A DNA stretch of 64,000 nt, taken from an uncultured Bacteroidales bacterium (lineage in GTDB: Bacteria; Bacteroidota; Bacteroidia; Bacteroidales; UBA932). The position numbers were made by a program, and so were the translations under genes. The notes below the pieces were generated by a model. It saw only the letters and a list, made by a program, of their open reading frames with translations. It was not told the origin of the DNA and ran no database searches. The stretch spans positions 372,001 to 436,000 of the forward strand of contig CAKUTA010000001.1 of assembly GCA_934691625.1 (NCBI GenBank), given 5' to 3'. Positions 53,669 through 61,901 of the stretch are shown piece by piece. Positions within the stretch are counted from its first letter, which is position 1. Each line of letters opens with the position of its first letter.

Positions 53669-54721
53669 CTATTTTGACGGTTCAAATTCATGAATGTGCG
53701 CGGCAAGCTCTGCCAGCTCATGGTCGGAAGACAGGCCCATGTGTGATATTCGGTAGAATCCCGGTCTGCTTCCAGGCATTATGAATGTCTCGTAATTGTC
53801 TATAAGCCCTCTGAATATCTTGCGCTCGCCGGTGTCTGCAGTCTGTATGGCAGTGATCGCGGATGACGGATGCTCTGCCGGCATTGCCCATCCGAACTTG
53901 GCGCATTCCTTTCTGAATATCTCTGCACGGTGACGGATTGCCTGGATATTCAATGCTTCGCCCCCCCCCTGGGCTTCAATCTGCTTGAGCCTTGCGTGCA
54001 GCTGCAGATAGAGGGTAGTTGCAGGGCTGAACGGAGTCTGTCCTCTGCGTAGATTGTCCAGATTCTCCGCGAAATCCCAGTAATAGCCGTTGTGTGCGAA
54101 CTTGTAGCCTTCAAGTCTGGAGCTTAGAAACACTATGGACAATCCAGGAGGAATGTTAAGCCCTTTCTGGCTGCTTGTTATGCAGATGTCTATGCCCAGA
54201 CGGTCCATGTCGAGCTCCTCTGCGAGGAACGTGCTGATTACATCCACGACCATCGGGACGTCATACTTGCGGCATATTCCGGAAATCTTCTCCAGATCAT
54301 ACAGGACTCCTGAAGACGTTTCGTGATGCTGGCAGAGGAACACGTCCGGGCGCTCTTTCGCGATAGTGCGTTCAAGGACGTCATAGTCAATGTCTTTAGT
54401 GAACGGGACCTCGAAATTCACGGTCGGGATGCCATAATATCTGCATATAGAGAGCCATCTTCTGCCGAAAGAACCGCCATTGATCACGATGGCCTTCTTC
54501 TTCGTGCATATATAGTTCTCTGCAACAGCGGACATTGCGCCTGTCCCTGAACCTGTGTAGATGATAGTCTTGCCTGCATTGCAGTGGATCAGCCGGAGCA
54601 GAATCTGCTCTGACTCCAGATTGATGGCAGAGAACTCGGCGGTTCTCATGTATGGAATAGGCTTGGAGCCGATTGCGGCGATTTCTGGATCAATATTTCC
54701 AGGAAATACGTATGACAGCAT
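53669..54721 (-). CDS. Class V aminotransferase (AEP/alanine-glyoxylate transaminase-like) with a G9 tract
   Basis: 350-residue PLP enzyme. The ATG at 54721 is preferred over a TTG two codons earlier. It has YTGSGTGAMSAVAENYI, the HHETSSGVLYDLEKISGIC block, MVVDVISTFLAEELDMD (PLP-binding Asp) and the lysine motif CITSSQKGLNIPPGLSIV (PLP Lys about residue 190). Relatives are 2-aminoethylphosphonate-pyruvate and alanine-glyoxylate transaminases. A run of nine G on the coding strand (53961-53969) encodes Gly-Gly-Gly in EAQGGGEALN; a change by one base would truncate the protein. First gene of the operon; 7 bp before the cytidylyltransferase fusion. Confidence 0.87.
   Translation of the reverse strand: MLSYVFPGNIDPEIAAIGSKPIPYMRTAEFSAINLESEQILLRLIHCNAGKTIIYTGSGTGAMSAVAENYICTKKKAIVINGGSFGRRWLSICRYYGIPTVNFEVPFTKDIDYDVLERTIAKERPDVFLCQHHETSSGVLYDLEKISGICRKYDVPMVVDVISTFLAEELDMDRLGIDICITSSQKGLNIPPGLSIVFLSSRLEGYKFAHNGYYWDFAENLDNLRRGQTPFSPATTLYLQLHARLKQIEAQGGGEALNIQAIRHRAEIFRKECAKFGWAMPAEHPSSAITAIQTADTGERKIFRGLIDNYETFIMPGSRPGFYRISHMGLSSDHELAELAAHIHEFEPSK
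53961..53969 (-). repeat. G9 tract in the aminotransferase coding region
   Basis: Nine consecutive G on the coding strand, reading CAG GGG GGG GGC in frame. Tracts of this length are slippage-prone in surface-antigen genes of other bacteria. Confidence 0.9.
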
Positions 54722-54757
54722 AAGCAAGAAGCTGTTTTAATTATTAATTTTATGGCG

Positions 54758-54774
54758 CAAATTTACTACTTTTG
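54758..54774. promoter_or_regulatory. Divergent -7 boxes between the aminotransferase operon and licD2
   Basis: Minus strand TAAATTTG (54765-54758), 36 bp before the aminotransferase ATG; plus strand TACTTTTG (54767-54774). Both match TAnnTTTG; -33 boxes are weak. licD2 would have a leader of about 120 nt. Confidence 0.5.
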
Positions 54775-54897
54775 TGTGTAAAACAATCCTGTTCCGGAAT
54801 AAACTGCCAGTCCGGCTATGTGTACATCTGCATAATCTTCTGTGTATTAATTATTTACAGTGCGGGATATTTTATTGGAACGATTAAGGAACTTATT

Positions 54898-55698
54898 ATG
54901 AGGCGTCTTGAGAATGACGAAATACATGCCTGTCTTCTGGATATCCTTAAAGCAGTGGACAGGTTCTGTACAGAAAGCGGGCTGAGGTATTCAATGGCAT
55001 ACGGAACACTGCTTGGAGCTGTGCGGCACAAGGGATTTATTCCCTGGGACGATGACATAGACATCCTGATGCCCCGTCCTGATTTCGACAGGTTCGTCGC
55101 CACTTTCGGAAAGGAGCCTGGCTCGCGCTACAGGTGTCTGTATAATACCGACAATGAAGAAGGATGCTTTATCCATTTCTTTGCGAAAGTCCAGGATACG
55201 CATACGGTCAGCCATCAGGGGAAATTCGTCAGATACAGGTTCGGTCTGAATATAGATGTTTTTCCTGTCGATGGAAAGCCGGATGATGTCCATGTCCAGC
55301 AGAAAATGGAGCGGAAGCTGTCCTCATGGTCGCACCGACTGAATATATGCGGTACGAAGTTCGATATTCTGGATTTCCATCAGCCTCTTTTCTCCAAGCT
55401 GGAGGCCCACCTTCTCGGGCCGGAGCATTGGGCGCAGAAGTGCAATGAACTTATGCGGAGCTATGATTTCGGCAAATGCCGCATGGCAGGCTCCGTGTCT
55501 GTCACATATAACGGTCTCCGTGAAATATTCGAGAGGAGCATGTTCGAGAACTATACCGAGCTTGAATTCGAGGGCTGCCGTTTCAAGGCGTTCGCTGACT
55601 GGGAAAAATTCCTGGTCCAGCAGTATGACGACTACATGCAGCTTCCGCCGATGAATAAGCGGAAGCATCACCATATCATATCCTACATGAAGGACTAG
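54898..55698 (+). CDS. LicD-family phosphotransferase, copy 2
   Basis: 266-residue LicD-like protein, divergent from the main operon. Start is the first ATG in frame (MRRLENDEIHACLLDILKAV); the open stretch upstream begins only with a TTG inside the promoter. It has YSMAYGTLLGAVRHKGFIPW then DDDIDILMPRPDFDRF, GLNIDVFPVDGKPDD and WEKFLVQQYDDYMQLPPMNK. It is a distant paralogue of copy 1, so probably uses a similar donor but another acceptor. Its stop overlaps the convergent GT2 gene by 4 bp. Confidence 0.9.
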   Translation: MRRLENDEIHACLLDILKAVDRFCTESGLRYSMAYGTLLGAVRHKGFIPWDDDIDILMPRPDFDRFVATFGKEPGSRYRCLYNTDNEEGCFIHFFAKVQDTHTVSHQGKFVRYRFGLNIDVFPVDGKPDDVHVQQKMERKLSSWSHRLNICGTKFDILDFHQPLFSKLEAHLLGPEHWAQKCNELMRSYDFGKCRMAGSVSVTYNGLREIFERSMFENYTELEFEGCRFKAFADWEKFLVQQYDDYMQLPPMNKRKHHHIISYMKD

Positions 55699-56684
55699 AA
55701 CATCTTAGGGTGGCTTTCTATCTTGAATTTTCCGGTGAAGATGGCCCGTCTGATAAATTTGACAGGGTCTTTAAGGAGAATGCCCAGCCTTCTGCAGTTC
55801 TTCGACTTCAGCAGCTTCCTGTCAGCAGGGAGGTAAGCTGCCACAGACTCGCGGATGGGCTTCACATATTTGAGAAGTTCTTCAGTGCTTCTGCCGCATC
55901 TGCTGGCTTCCTTCGCCATCTTTACCCCCATCTTGAGGACCTTGTTCCTGAAATAATGCTGGTATTCGGGAAGAAAGTTATTGTCGATCAGGAATTTATA
56001 CCTTTCCTGCTCGGCACGGAAGAAATCCACACTCCTCTGTGGGTTCACATGATGGTCAATGCTCCCTTTCCTCTGCCTGTAATGGTACAGCGGAACATTG
56101 CATACGGCGACGCTTTTCGCATGCGAGAACCATTTCGGTGTGGTCGAATAGTCCTCGTACATCCTTGACGGCATTTTCTCCACCAGCATTTCCTTGTGGT
56201 AGAGCTTGTCCCATACATAGCTGTATATGCGCTTGTCATCCATTATCAGAAACAGGGCCTGGTCGCGTGTAAGTACGGTATCATGCTTGAGGGGGCATTT
56301 GAAAGTGCGCTTCCCGGGGTAGTCCCTAAATACTCCGCAGACTGCTATGTCTGCACCTGTATCCATAAGGGTGTGGTACATCTTTTCGATCATGTCAGGC
56401 TCCATCCAGTCATCGGAGTCTATGAAGCCTATGATGTCTGCGGAAGCCATGCCGAGCCCCAGGTTCCTGCTGTCCGACAGCCCCGTATTAGCCTTGTGCA
56501 CAACCTTTATCCGGCTGTCTTTCGCCGCATATTCGTCACAGATGAGCCCGGAACGGTCTGTCGCCCCGTCATCGATCAGTATGAACTCCCAGTCCTGGAA
56601 TGTCTGGGCTATCACGGATTCGATGCATTGCGCAACGAACCGCTCTACATTATATACCGGAGCTATTATACTGACAAGTGGCAT
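55695..56684 (-). CDS. Glycosyltransferase family 2 (capsule/LPS type)
   Basis: 329-residue GT-A enzyme: LVSIIAPVYNVERFVAQCIE, FILIDDGATDRSGLICDEYA, NLGLGMASADIIGFIDSDDW (DSDD metal site, about residue 96), then ICRVFRDY-type acceptor region with YEDYSTTPKWFSHAKSVAVC and YHYRQRKGSI. The C-terminus is rich in Lys/Arg and could sit at the membrane. Sugar and linkage are unknown. It transcribes towards licD2 and ends inside it. Confidence 0.9.
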   Translation of the reverse strand: MPLVSIIAPVYNVERFVAQCIESVIAQTFQDWEFILIDDGATDRSGLICDEYAAKDSRIKVVHKANTGLSDSRNLGLGMASADIIGFIDSDDWMEPDMIEKMYHTLMDTGADIAVCGVFRDYPGKRTFKCPLKHDTVLTRDQALFLIMDDKRIYSYVWDKLYHKEMLVEKMPSRMYEDYSTTPKWFSHAKSVAVCNVPLYHYRQRKGSIDHHVNPQRSVDFFRAEQERYKFLIDNNFLPEYQHYFRNKVLKMGVKMAKEASRCGRSTEELLKYVKPIRESVAAYLPADRKLLKSKNCRRLGILLKDPVKFIRRAIFTGKFKIESHPKMF

Positions 56685-56762
56685 TCTGCAAAAAATGATA
56701 TATATGTAAATGAAACTTTATGCAAAGATTGCAAACTTACGAAGAAATTTTCTAAATTTCCT

Positions 56763-56770
56763 TATCTTTG
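56763..56770 (+). promoter_or_regulatory. -7 box ahead of the FKBP gene
   Basis: TATCTTTG, full match; no -33 box was found at the right distance. The ATG is 78 bp downstream. Confidence 0.4.
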
Positions 56771-56848
56771 CGTGCCGGAAGCCGCTTTTTAGGATTGCCT
56801 GACTGGCATCCTGGGACTTCGGCAGAGCAAGAAATCAACAATAGCATC

Positions 56849-57454
56849 ATGGATAAGAACAGTTATGCATTGGGTATGAGCATTGCCCATAATATGCTCC
56901 AGTCAGGTGTCAAGGAAGTCGCGTTCGATGATTTTGTAGCCGGACTCAAGGCAACATTGACCAGACAGGAGCCTGCAATATCATATAAGGAGGCAGGGGA
57001 CATCCTGGACAAGTATTTCCAGCAGCTTCAGGAGAAGCAGGCGGCCGAGCAGGCAGAGATCTCGGAAGTCATGAAGAAGGAAGGAGAGGAGTTCCTTGCG
57101 GCCAATGCCAAGAAGGAAGGCGTGGTAGTATTGCCTAGCGGCCTTCAGTACAAGGTCATCAAGGAGGGCGAAGGACGTATGCCTGAGCTGACCGACAAGG
57201 TCAAATGCCATTACGAGGGAACATTTGTGGACGGAGAGAAGTTCGACAGCTCATACGACCGCAAGCAGCCGGCTGTGTTCGGTGTGAACCAGGTTATCCC
57301 GGGATGGACAGAGGCCCTTCAGCTTATGAGCGAAGGCTCCGTATGGGAACTTTACATCCCTTACAAGCTTGGCTATGGCGAGGCTGGTGCACAGGGCGCC
57401 ATCCCTCCATATTCCGCACTTGTATTCAAGGTGGAGCTTATCGAGGTCCTCTAG
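56849..57454 (+). CDS. FKBP-type peptidyl-prolyl isomerase (Mip/FkpA-like)
   Basis: 201-residue prolyl isomerase. Start is the ATG at 56849 (MDKNSYALGMSIAHNMLQSG), as in relatives; 27 open codons upstream are discarded. The N-terminal 95 residues are the helical dimerisation part (YKEAGDILDKYFQQLQEKQA); the FKBP domain follows: GLQYKVIKEGEGRMPELTDK, KCHYEGTFVDGEKFDSSYDR, VNQVIPGWTEALQLM, WELYIPYKLGYGEAGAQGAI, PPYSALVFKVELIEV. No signal peptide is visible, so it is probably cytoplasmic. A NUDIX gene follows after 4 bp. Confidence 0.93.
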   Translation: MDKNSYALGMSIAHNMLQSGVKEVAFDDFVAGLKATLTRQEPAISYKEAGDILDKYFQQLQEKQAAEQAEISEVMKKEGEEFLAANAKKEGVVVLPSGLQYKVIKEGEGRMPELTDKVKCHYEGTFVDGEKFDSSYDRKQPAVFGVNQVIPGWTEALQLMSEGSVWELYIPYKLGYGEAGAQGAIPPYSALVFKVELIEVL

Positions 57455-57458
57455 CGGC

Positions 57459-58022
57459 ATGAAGGACGCGATTACTGAAAAAGGCAAATGGAAGATCCTG
57501 AAGAGCGAATACCTCTTCAGGCGTCCATGGCTTACAGTGAGGAAGGACTGCGTGGAACTGCCTGACGGACGGCAGAATCCCGAGTTCTATGTGATGGAAT
57601 ATCCTGACTGGGTCAATGTGATAGCTCTTACAGAAGACGGGAAGTTCGTCATGGAGCGCCAGTACAGGCATGGGCTTGGCAAGACGTGCTATGAGATACC
57701 GGCCGGCGTGATCGAGGCAGGGGAGACTCCACTTGAGGCTGCCAGACGTGAACTTATGGAGGAAACGGGGTATGGCGATGGCGAATGGTCAGAAATAATG
57801 ACCATCTCCGGAAATCCCAGCACTACCAATAACCTGTCGCACTGCTTCGTTGCGAAAGGTGTCAAAAAACTTGGTTCACAGCATCTTGACAGTACCGAAG
57901 ACCTGGAGATCGTTCTTCTGGAGCAGGACCAGGTCCGTGACCTTATGGTTAATGACCAGGTGAAGCAGGCACTTATGGCTGCGCCGCTCTGGAAATTTTT
58001 TGCGGAAAGCAAGCTGATCTAA
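57459..58022 (+). CDS. NUDIX hydrolase
   Basis: 187-residue hydrolase of nucleoside diphosphate-X compounds. The NUDIX box is complete: GVIEAGETPLEAARRELMEE with TGYG, giving G-x5-E-x7-R-E-x2-E-E-x-G. The N-terminal YLFRRPWLTVRKDCVELPDG and FVMERQYRHGLGKTCYEIPA blocks are like ADP-sugar pyrophosphatases. Start is the ATG at 57459, four bases after the FKBP stop; an earlier frame overlaps that gene. It ends by a 4-bp overlap with vsr on the other strand. Confidence 0.92.
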   Translation: MKDAITEKGKWKILKSEYLFRRPWLTVRKDCVELPDGRQNPEFYVMEYPDWVNVIALTEDGKFVMERQYRHGLGKTCYEIPAGVIEAGETPLEAARRELMEETGYGDGEWSEIMTISGNPSTTNNLSHCFVAKGVKKLGSQHLDSTEDLEIVLLEQDQVRDLMVNDQVKQALMAAPLWKFFAESKLI

Positions 58023-58600
58023 TCTTCATCATGGGATATCTTCCGTATCCTTGACGGGATGCGGAATGCGTCGTGAAGCTGCATGTCCCTCAGTATCTTA
58101 CGGCGCCGGGCGACACGGGCATTGAACCTTTCTGCCGCCCGGCGTCTTTTTCCGTCCGTCATGGCAGTGCTCCATTTCAAGGCATTGTCTTTCAGCATTG
58201 GCGTAAGGCGGGCAACAGTATCCCCGATCTGCCTTGGCTGCAGTTCGCACTCCCATACAGTCATGACATTCCATCCCATTGCCTCCAGCATTGCGGTATT
58301 GCACTCGTCCCTCCGGATATTGCGCCTTATCTTAGTCTCCCAGAAATCGGTGTTGGTGCTGGGCATTGATGCGAGCCTGCAATCCTTGTGACCATGCCAG
58401 AAGCAGCCGTTCACGAAGATGGCGGTATGGCATCCGGGCAGCACTATGTCAGGTGTGCCCGGCAGTCCTTTTACATACAGGCGGTAGCGGAAGCCCTCCT
58501 TGAAAAGAGCTCTGCGCAGCACTAGTTCCGGGCCTGTCTCCTTTGAACGTATGTGTGACATGCAGCGGTGACGCTGCTCCGATGTCATCCTGTCTGCCAT
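58019..58600 (-). CDS. vsr: Very short patch repair (Vsr) endonuclease
   Basis: 193-residue T:G mismatch endonuclease. Conserved marks are SHIRSKETGPELVLRRALFK, YRLYVKGLPGTPDIVLPGCH (catalytic Asp), FVNGCFWHGHKDC (His and zinc-binding Cys) and TKIRRNIRRDECNTAMLEAM then GWNVMTVWECEL. The C-terminal tail (KRRRAAERFNARVARRRKIL) is basic and longer than usual. Vsr normally accompanies a C5-cytosine methyltransferase; none is in this window, so it is an orphan here. Confidence 0.93.
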   Translation of the reverse strand: MADRMTSEQRHRCMSHIRSKETGPELVLRRALFKEGFRYRLYVKGLPGTPDIVLPGCHTAIFVNGCFWHGHKDCRLASMPSTNTDFWETKIRRNIRRDECNTAMLEAMGWNVMTVWECELQPRQIGDTVARLTPMLKDNALKWSTAMTDGKRRRAAERFNARVARRRKILRDMQLHDAFRIPSRIRKISHDED

Positions 58601-58604
58601 GGCG

Positions 58605-59060
58605 CTATAATGTTACTCCGTATTCATGTTTCAGCTCGTCCATGACAAACGAGCTCTCCAGAGAGCCAAGGTGCTCTATGGTTCCAAGCACGTTCAGCAC
58701 GAACTCCTGATAATATTTCATGTCCGGGGCGTGAATCTTGAGCAGATAGTCGTATTGTCCGGAGATGTTGTAGCATTCAGTTACTTCAGGTATGCCGGCT
58801 ATGGTCCGGGTGAAGTTCTCGGCAATATCTTTTCCGAGTCTGTTCATCTTCACCGAACAGAATACTACGAAACCTTTGTTCAGCTTCTCCGAATCCAGGA
58901 CGGCGATATATTTCCTGATGATTCCCTCCTTTTCCAGGCGCCTGACCCGCTCGAATACCGGGGTCGAAGATAGGTGCACACGCGATGCAAGCTCCTTGAC
59001 CGTTAGCCTTGCATTCTTCTGCAGCTCCCTGAGTATCTGTATGTCAATGTTATCTACCAT
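58605..59060 (-). CDS. Lrp/AsnC-family transcriptional regulator
   Basis: 151-residue regulator with N-terminal helix-turn-helix (IDIQILRELQKNARLTVKEL, then SRVHLSSTPVFERVRRLEKE) and a C-terminal RAM ligand-binding domain (VVFCSVKMNRLGKDIAENFT, VTECYNISGQYDYLLKIHAP). Start is the ATG at 59060 (MVDNIDIQ); an ATG seven codons upstream is possible. It is divergent from metY, a sulfur amino acid gene, so methionine or another amino acid is a plausible effector and metY a likely target. Confidence 0.9.
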   Translation of the reverse strand: MVDNIDIQILRELQKNARLTVKELASRVHLSSTPVFERVRRLEKEGIIRKYIAVLDSEKLNKGFVVFCSVKMNRLGKDIAENFTRTIAGIPEVTECYNISGQYDYLLKIHAPDMKYYQEFVLNVLGTIEHLGSLESSFVMDELKHEYGVTL

Positions 59061-59162
59061 AAGAAAATTATTCTGTTTCAATGTCTGTTTTCAATGAATG
59101 CCTATGCATATATTCTATAAAAGCACGTAAAAATAGTTATATTTCCCTAATTATCGAAAATA

Positions 59163-59195
59163 TTTGGATGATAATTCCATAACATGCTAATTTTG
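59163..59195 (+). promoter_or_regulatory. Promoter of metY
   Basis: TTTG (59163-59166), 21 bp, TAATTTTG (59188-59195), 58 bp before the ATG. The AT-rich 59100-59190 between the two genes could hold Lrp-type sites. Confidence 0.6.
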
Positions 59196-59253
59196 CATCA
59201 GAACGAACAAGACAAATAGACTTTTGAAATATAAACTTAAATAGCTTCAGACT

Positions 59254-60543
59254 ATGGCAGAAAGAAAGTTACATTTCGAGACACTTCAGGTTCATGTAGG
59301 TCAGGAACAGCCTGATCCGACGACAGATGCACGAGCTGTGCCTATATACCAGACGACATCTTATGTGTTCCACAACTCGCAGCACGCGGCAGACAGGTTT
59401 GCGCTGAGAGATGCAGGAAATATCTACGGTCGCCTCACCAATCCGACACAAGGCGTATTCGAGGATAGAGTCGCAGCGCTTGAAGGTGGAGTCGCAGGGC
59501 TTGCAGTCGCAAGCGGAGCAGCAGCTGTTACATACTCATTGCAGAACATTCTCGCTCCTGGCGACCACATTGTAGCGGCAGATAATCTGTATGGCGGTTC
59601 TTTCAACCTCATCACCCATACGCTCCATGCCCAGGGTGTGCAGAATACTATTGTCAATGTCAATGACCTGGAGGCTCTGGAGAAGGCTATCCGCCCGAAC
59701 ACGAAGGTAATCTATGCCGAAACATTCGGCAATCCGAACTCCGATGTCACGGATCTTGACGGAGTAGCTGAAGTGGCTCACAGACATGGTATTCCATTTA
59801 TCGTGGATAACACATTCGGAACACCGTATCTCATCAGGCCTATCGAGCATGGAGCCGATATCGTGGTGCATTCTGCCACCAAGTTCATCGGCGGTCATGG
59901 TTCCAGTCTCGGCGGAGTGATCGTGGACGGCGGGACATTCGACTGGAAGGCATATCCGGAGAAATATCCTACATTGGCGCAGCCAGATCCGTCATATCAC
60001 GGGGCAGTCTTTGCGGATGTAGCTGGCAAGGCGGCATTTGTGACGAGAATCCGTGCAGTCGTGCTGCGTGATACAGGTGCTACCATATCTCCGTTCAATG
60101 CGTTCCTGCTGCTTCAGGGACTTGAGACGTTGTCACTCAGGGTCGAGCGCCACGTGGAGAATGCATTGAAAGTAGTTGATTTTCTGGCTCATCACCCGAA
60201 AGTGGCGAAGGTGAACCATCCGTCCCTGCCGGATCACCCTGATCATGCATTGTATGAGAAGTATTTCCCTAATGGTGGCGGCTCCATATTCACATTCGAG
60301 ATCAGGGGCGGTGAAAAGGAAGCGTGGAAGTTCATTGATTCGCTTAAGATTTTCTCTCTCCTCGCGAATGTCGCCGATGTGAAGAGCCTTGCCATCCATC
60401 CTGCCACCACGACCCATTCTCAGATGAGCCCGGAGGAGCTTGAGCAGCAGCACATCACACCATCTACAGTCCGTCTGAGCATAGGAATCGAGCACATAGA
60501 TGATATCATCGCCGACCTCAGCCAGGCACTGGATCAGATATAG
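59254..60543 (+). CDS. metY: O-acetylhomoserine aminocarboxypropyltransferase (sulfhydrylase)
   Basis: 429-residue PLP enzyme that makes homocysteine from O-acetylhomoserine and sulfide. It opens [20 protein letters not shown], with [80 protein letters not shown] and the PLP lysine in [20 protein letters not shown] (about residue 209). Length and the [10 protein letters not shown] block match MetY-type (OAH sulfhydrylase) and not MetB/MetC. A repeat begins directly at the stop codon. The gene is divergent from an Lrp-type gene. Confidence 0.94.
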   Translation: MAERKLHFETLQVHVGQEQPDPTTDARAVPIYQTTSYVFHNSQHAADRFALRDAGNIYGRLTNPTQGVFEDRVAALEGGVAGLAVASGAAAVTYSLQNILAPGDHIVAADNLYGGSFNLITHTLHAQGVQNTIVNVNDLEALEKAIRPNTKVIYAETFGNPNSDVTDLDGVAEVAHRHGIPFIVDNTFGTPYLIRPIEHGADIVVHSATKFIGGHGSSLGGVIVDGGTFDWKAYPEKYPTLAQPDPSYHGAVFADVAGKAAFVTRIRAVVLRDTGATISPFNAFLLLQGLETLSLRVERHVENALKVVDFLAHHPKVAKVNHPSLPDHPDHALYEKYFPNGGGSIFTFEIRGGEKEAWKFIDSLKIFSLLANVADVKSLAIHPATTTHSQMSPEELEQQHITPSTVRLSIGIEHIDDIIADLSQALDQI

Positions 60544-60545
60544 TT

Positions 60546-60659
60546 TCGTGAAACGTAAGTAATTGAGTTATAGGATAATGACCGATTTCAGAGTTGCTAT
60601 ATTGCCAACTTTGAAATCGGTCATTTTATTGAATATTACGTAGTTACATTCCACGCTCA
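60546..60659. repeat. Family B hairpin repeat, copy B7 (largest stem)
   Basis: Outer ends GTGAAACGTAAGTAATTGAG and, reverse-complemented, GAGCGTGGAATGTAACTACG. The central 19-bp stem ATGACCGATTTCAGAGTTG (60578-60596) pairs with 60606-60624 with one mismatch around the loop CTATATTGC. It probably terminates metY and the opposing gene, and overlaps the last codons of the latter. Confidence 0.8.
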
Positions 60660-61876
60660 ATCATAGGAGATACTGTGAGTGAAACCATGTAGAACGCTGA
60701 ATACTTGTCAATGTGCCGGTACACATCTATCTTATAGGCAGATAAGTCATCACTTCCCTGCATGACATATAAATGTCCCTCTCCGGATTTGATGCGACTC
60801 AGCCTGATTCCTTTGGATGCCAGCTCCATGGCCATGGCATCAGCAAAAGCGATAGCCTCCTTTTCGGTCCATTGCGGACGGGACAGGAGGCGTTTTGCTT
60901 CATATTTGAGCGCCGACGGCACTTTTCCTGCGATTCCCCGCTCGAAAGAAATCTCATAGCATTGCAGTGCATCACGCAATCCTCGCTGTGCACTCACGGA
61001 GAACACAGGCTCACCACGATAGGTGAGGTTGTACCCCACCGGTTTCTTTTCTCCGTAATTATCATTGCCATAGACTATTACACCATCGCTGAAATAATCC
61101 TGCCATTCCCAGTTGGAGCGTCTGCGGACAGCATCCCCAATATCGCTGAAATGAAGATTCCACGGATTTCCGTCCACTGGCTCCACCACTCCGAGAGGTC
61201 TGTACATGATATCGTCAATGCTGAGTTCCCGGTCTGGCTCCACGAATGTCTCCACTGCCGGAGCCTCAGGCTCAGTGCTTCCGGTGACATCTGCATTGAC
61301 ATTAACCTCTGCCGCCTTTATATCCTCCTCGGTCCAGTAGGTCAGTGCCCTTTGTTCGCAGCAGACGAGCTGCCCGTCTTCATCCCTGACTTCCCGGCGT
61401 GTCCAGTTCCCCATGGAGTCCTTCTCCAGGATATTGTACGAATAGGTAATCTGTCCGAGAAGAAGTACGACGGACTCGGAACGGACAATATCCCCATTGT
61501 CATTCAGATAATCTATCGTGCTGCTCAGCCCTTTCTTGTATATGGCATCCTCCTGGATGCTGTAGAACGTGGTATCCGGACCTGAGGACAGGAAAGGCAG
61601 TACAAGTGTGTCAATATCCATGAACGGGACTCCGCCCCATCTCCATTCCCTCCGGATATTACCGGCCAGGACTTCAGTGCCGTCTGCCCTGAATTCAAGC
61701 ACTGTCCTGGAATCATTCTTCGAGCTTGTCGTGACGCATCTTCTCACATGCCCGTGCAAGGCATGGAGCACGGCGTCCAGGTATATGCGTCCGATGTATG
61801 GCTCACTTCCGGCGAGGCAAGGCAGCGAGGTCAGCGCCAATATGATGGCAATGCCTATGTTGATTGATCTGTTCAT
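60644..61876 (-). CDS. Exported protein of unknown function
   Basis: 410-residue protein with signal peptide (NIGIAIILALTSLPCLAG). I do not recognise a family. The N-terminal third has a repeated polar beta-like pattern (RTVLEFRADGTEVLAGNIRR, FYSIQEDAIYKKGLSSTIDY, WTRREVRDEDGQLVC), resembling proteins that track simulated text-like repeats such as wall-associated RHS-poor beta domains only in general. The middle is acidic and proline-rich (STEPEAPAVETFVEPDRELS). Its last residues (MIERGM) and TAA stop come from the outer end of repeat B7. No partner gene is in the same orientation nearby except mnmA upstream, 203 bp away. Confidence 0.7.
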   Translation of the reverse strand: MNRSINIGIAIILALTSLPCLAGSEPYIGRIYLDAVLHALHGHVRRCVTTSSKNDSRTVLEFRADGTEVLAGNIRREWRWGGVPFMDIDTLVLPFLSSGPDTTFYSIQEDAIYKKGLSSTIDYLNDNGDIVRSESVVLLLGQITYSYNILEKDSMGNWTRREVRDEDGQLVCCEQRALTYWTEEDIKAAEVNVNADVTGSTEPEAPAVETFVEPDRELSIDDIMYRPLGVVEPVDGNPWNLHFSDIGDAVRRRSNWEWQDYFSDGVIVYGNDNYGEKKPVGYNLTYRGEPVFSVSAQRGLRDALQCYEISFERGIAGKVPSALKYEAKRLLSRPQWTEKEAIAFADAMAMELASKGIRLSRIKSGEGHLYVMQGSDDLSAYKIDVYRHIDKYSAFYMVSLTVSPMIERGM

Positions 61877-61901
61877 GGTTCTGTGATTTCGTGAAACCTT
61901 A

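Noticed and set aside
49448..55698. Standard aminoethylphosphonate or phosphocholine pathway
   Set aside because: No PEP mutase, phosphonopyruvate decarboxylase, choline kinase or choline uptake gene is in the window, so neither name can be given to the product.
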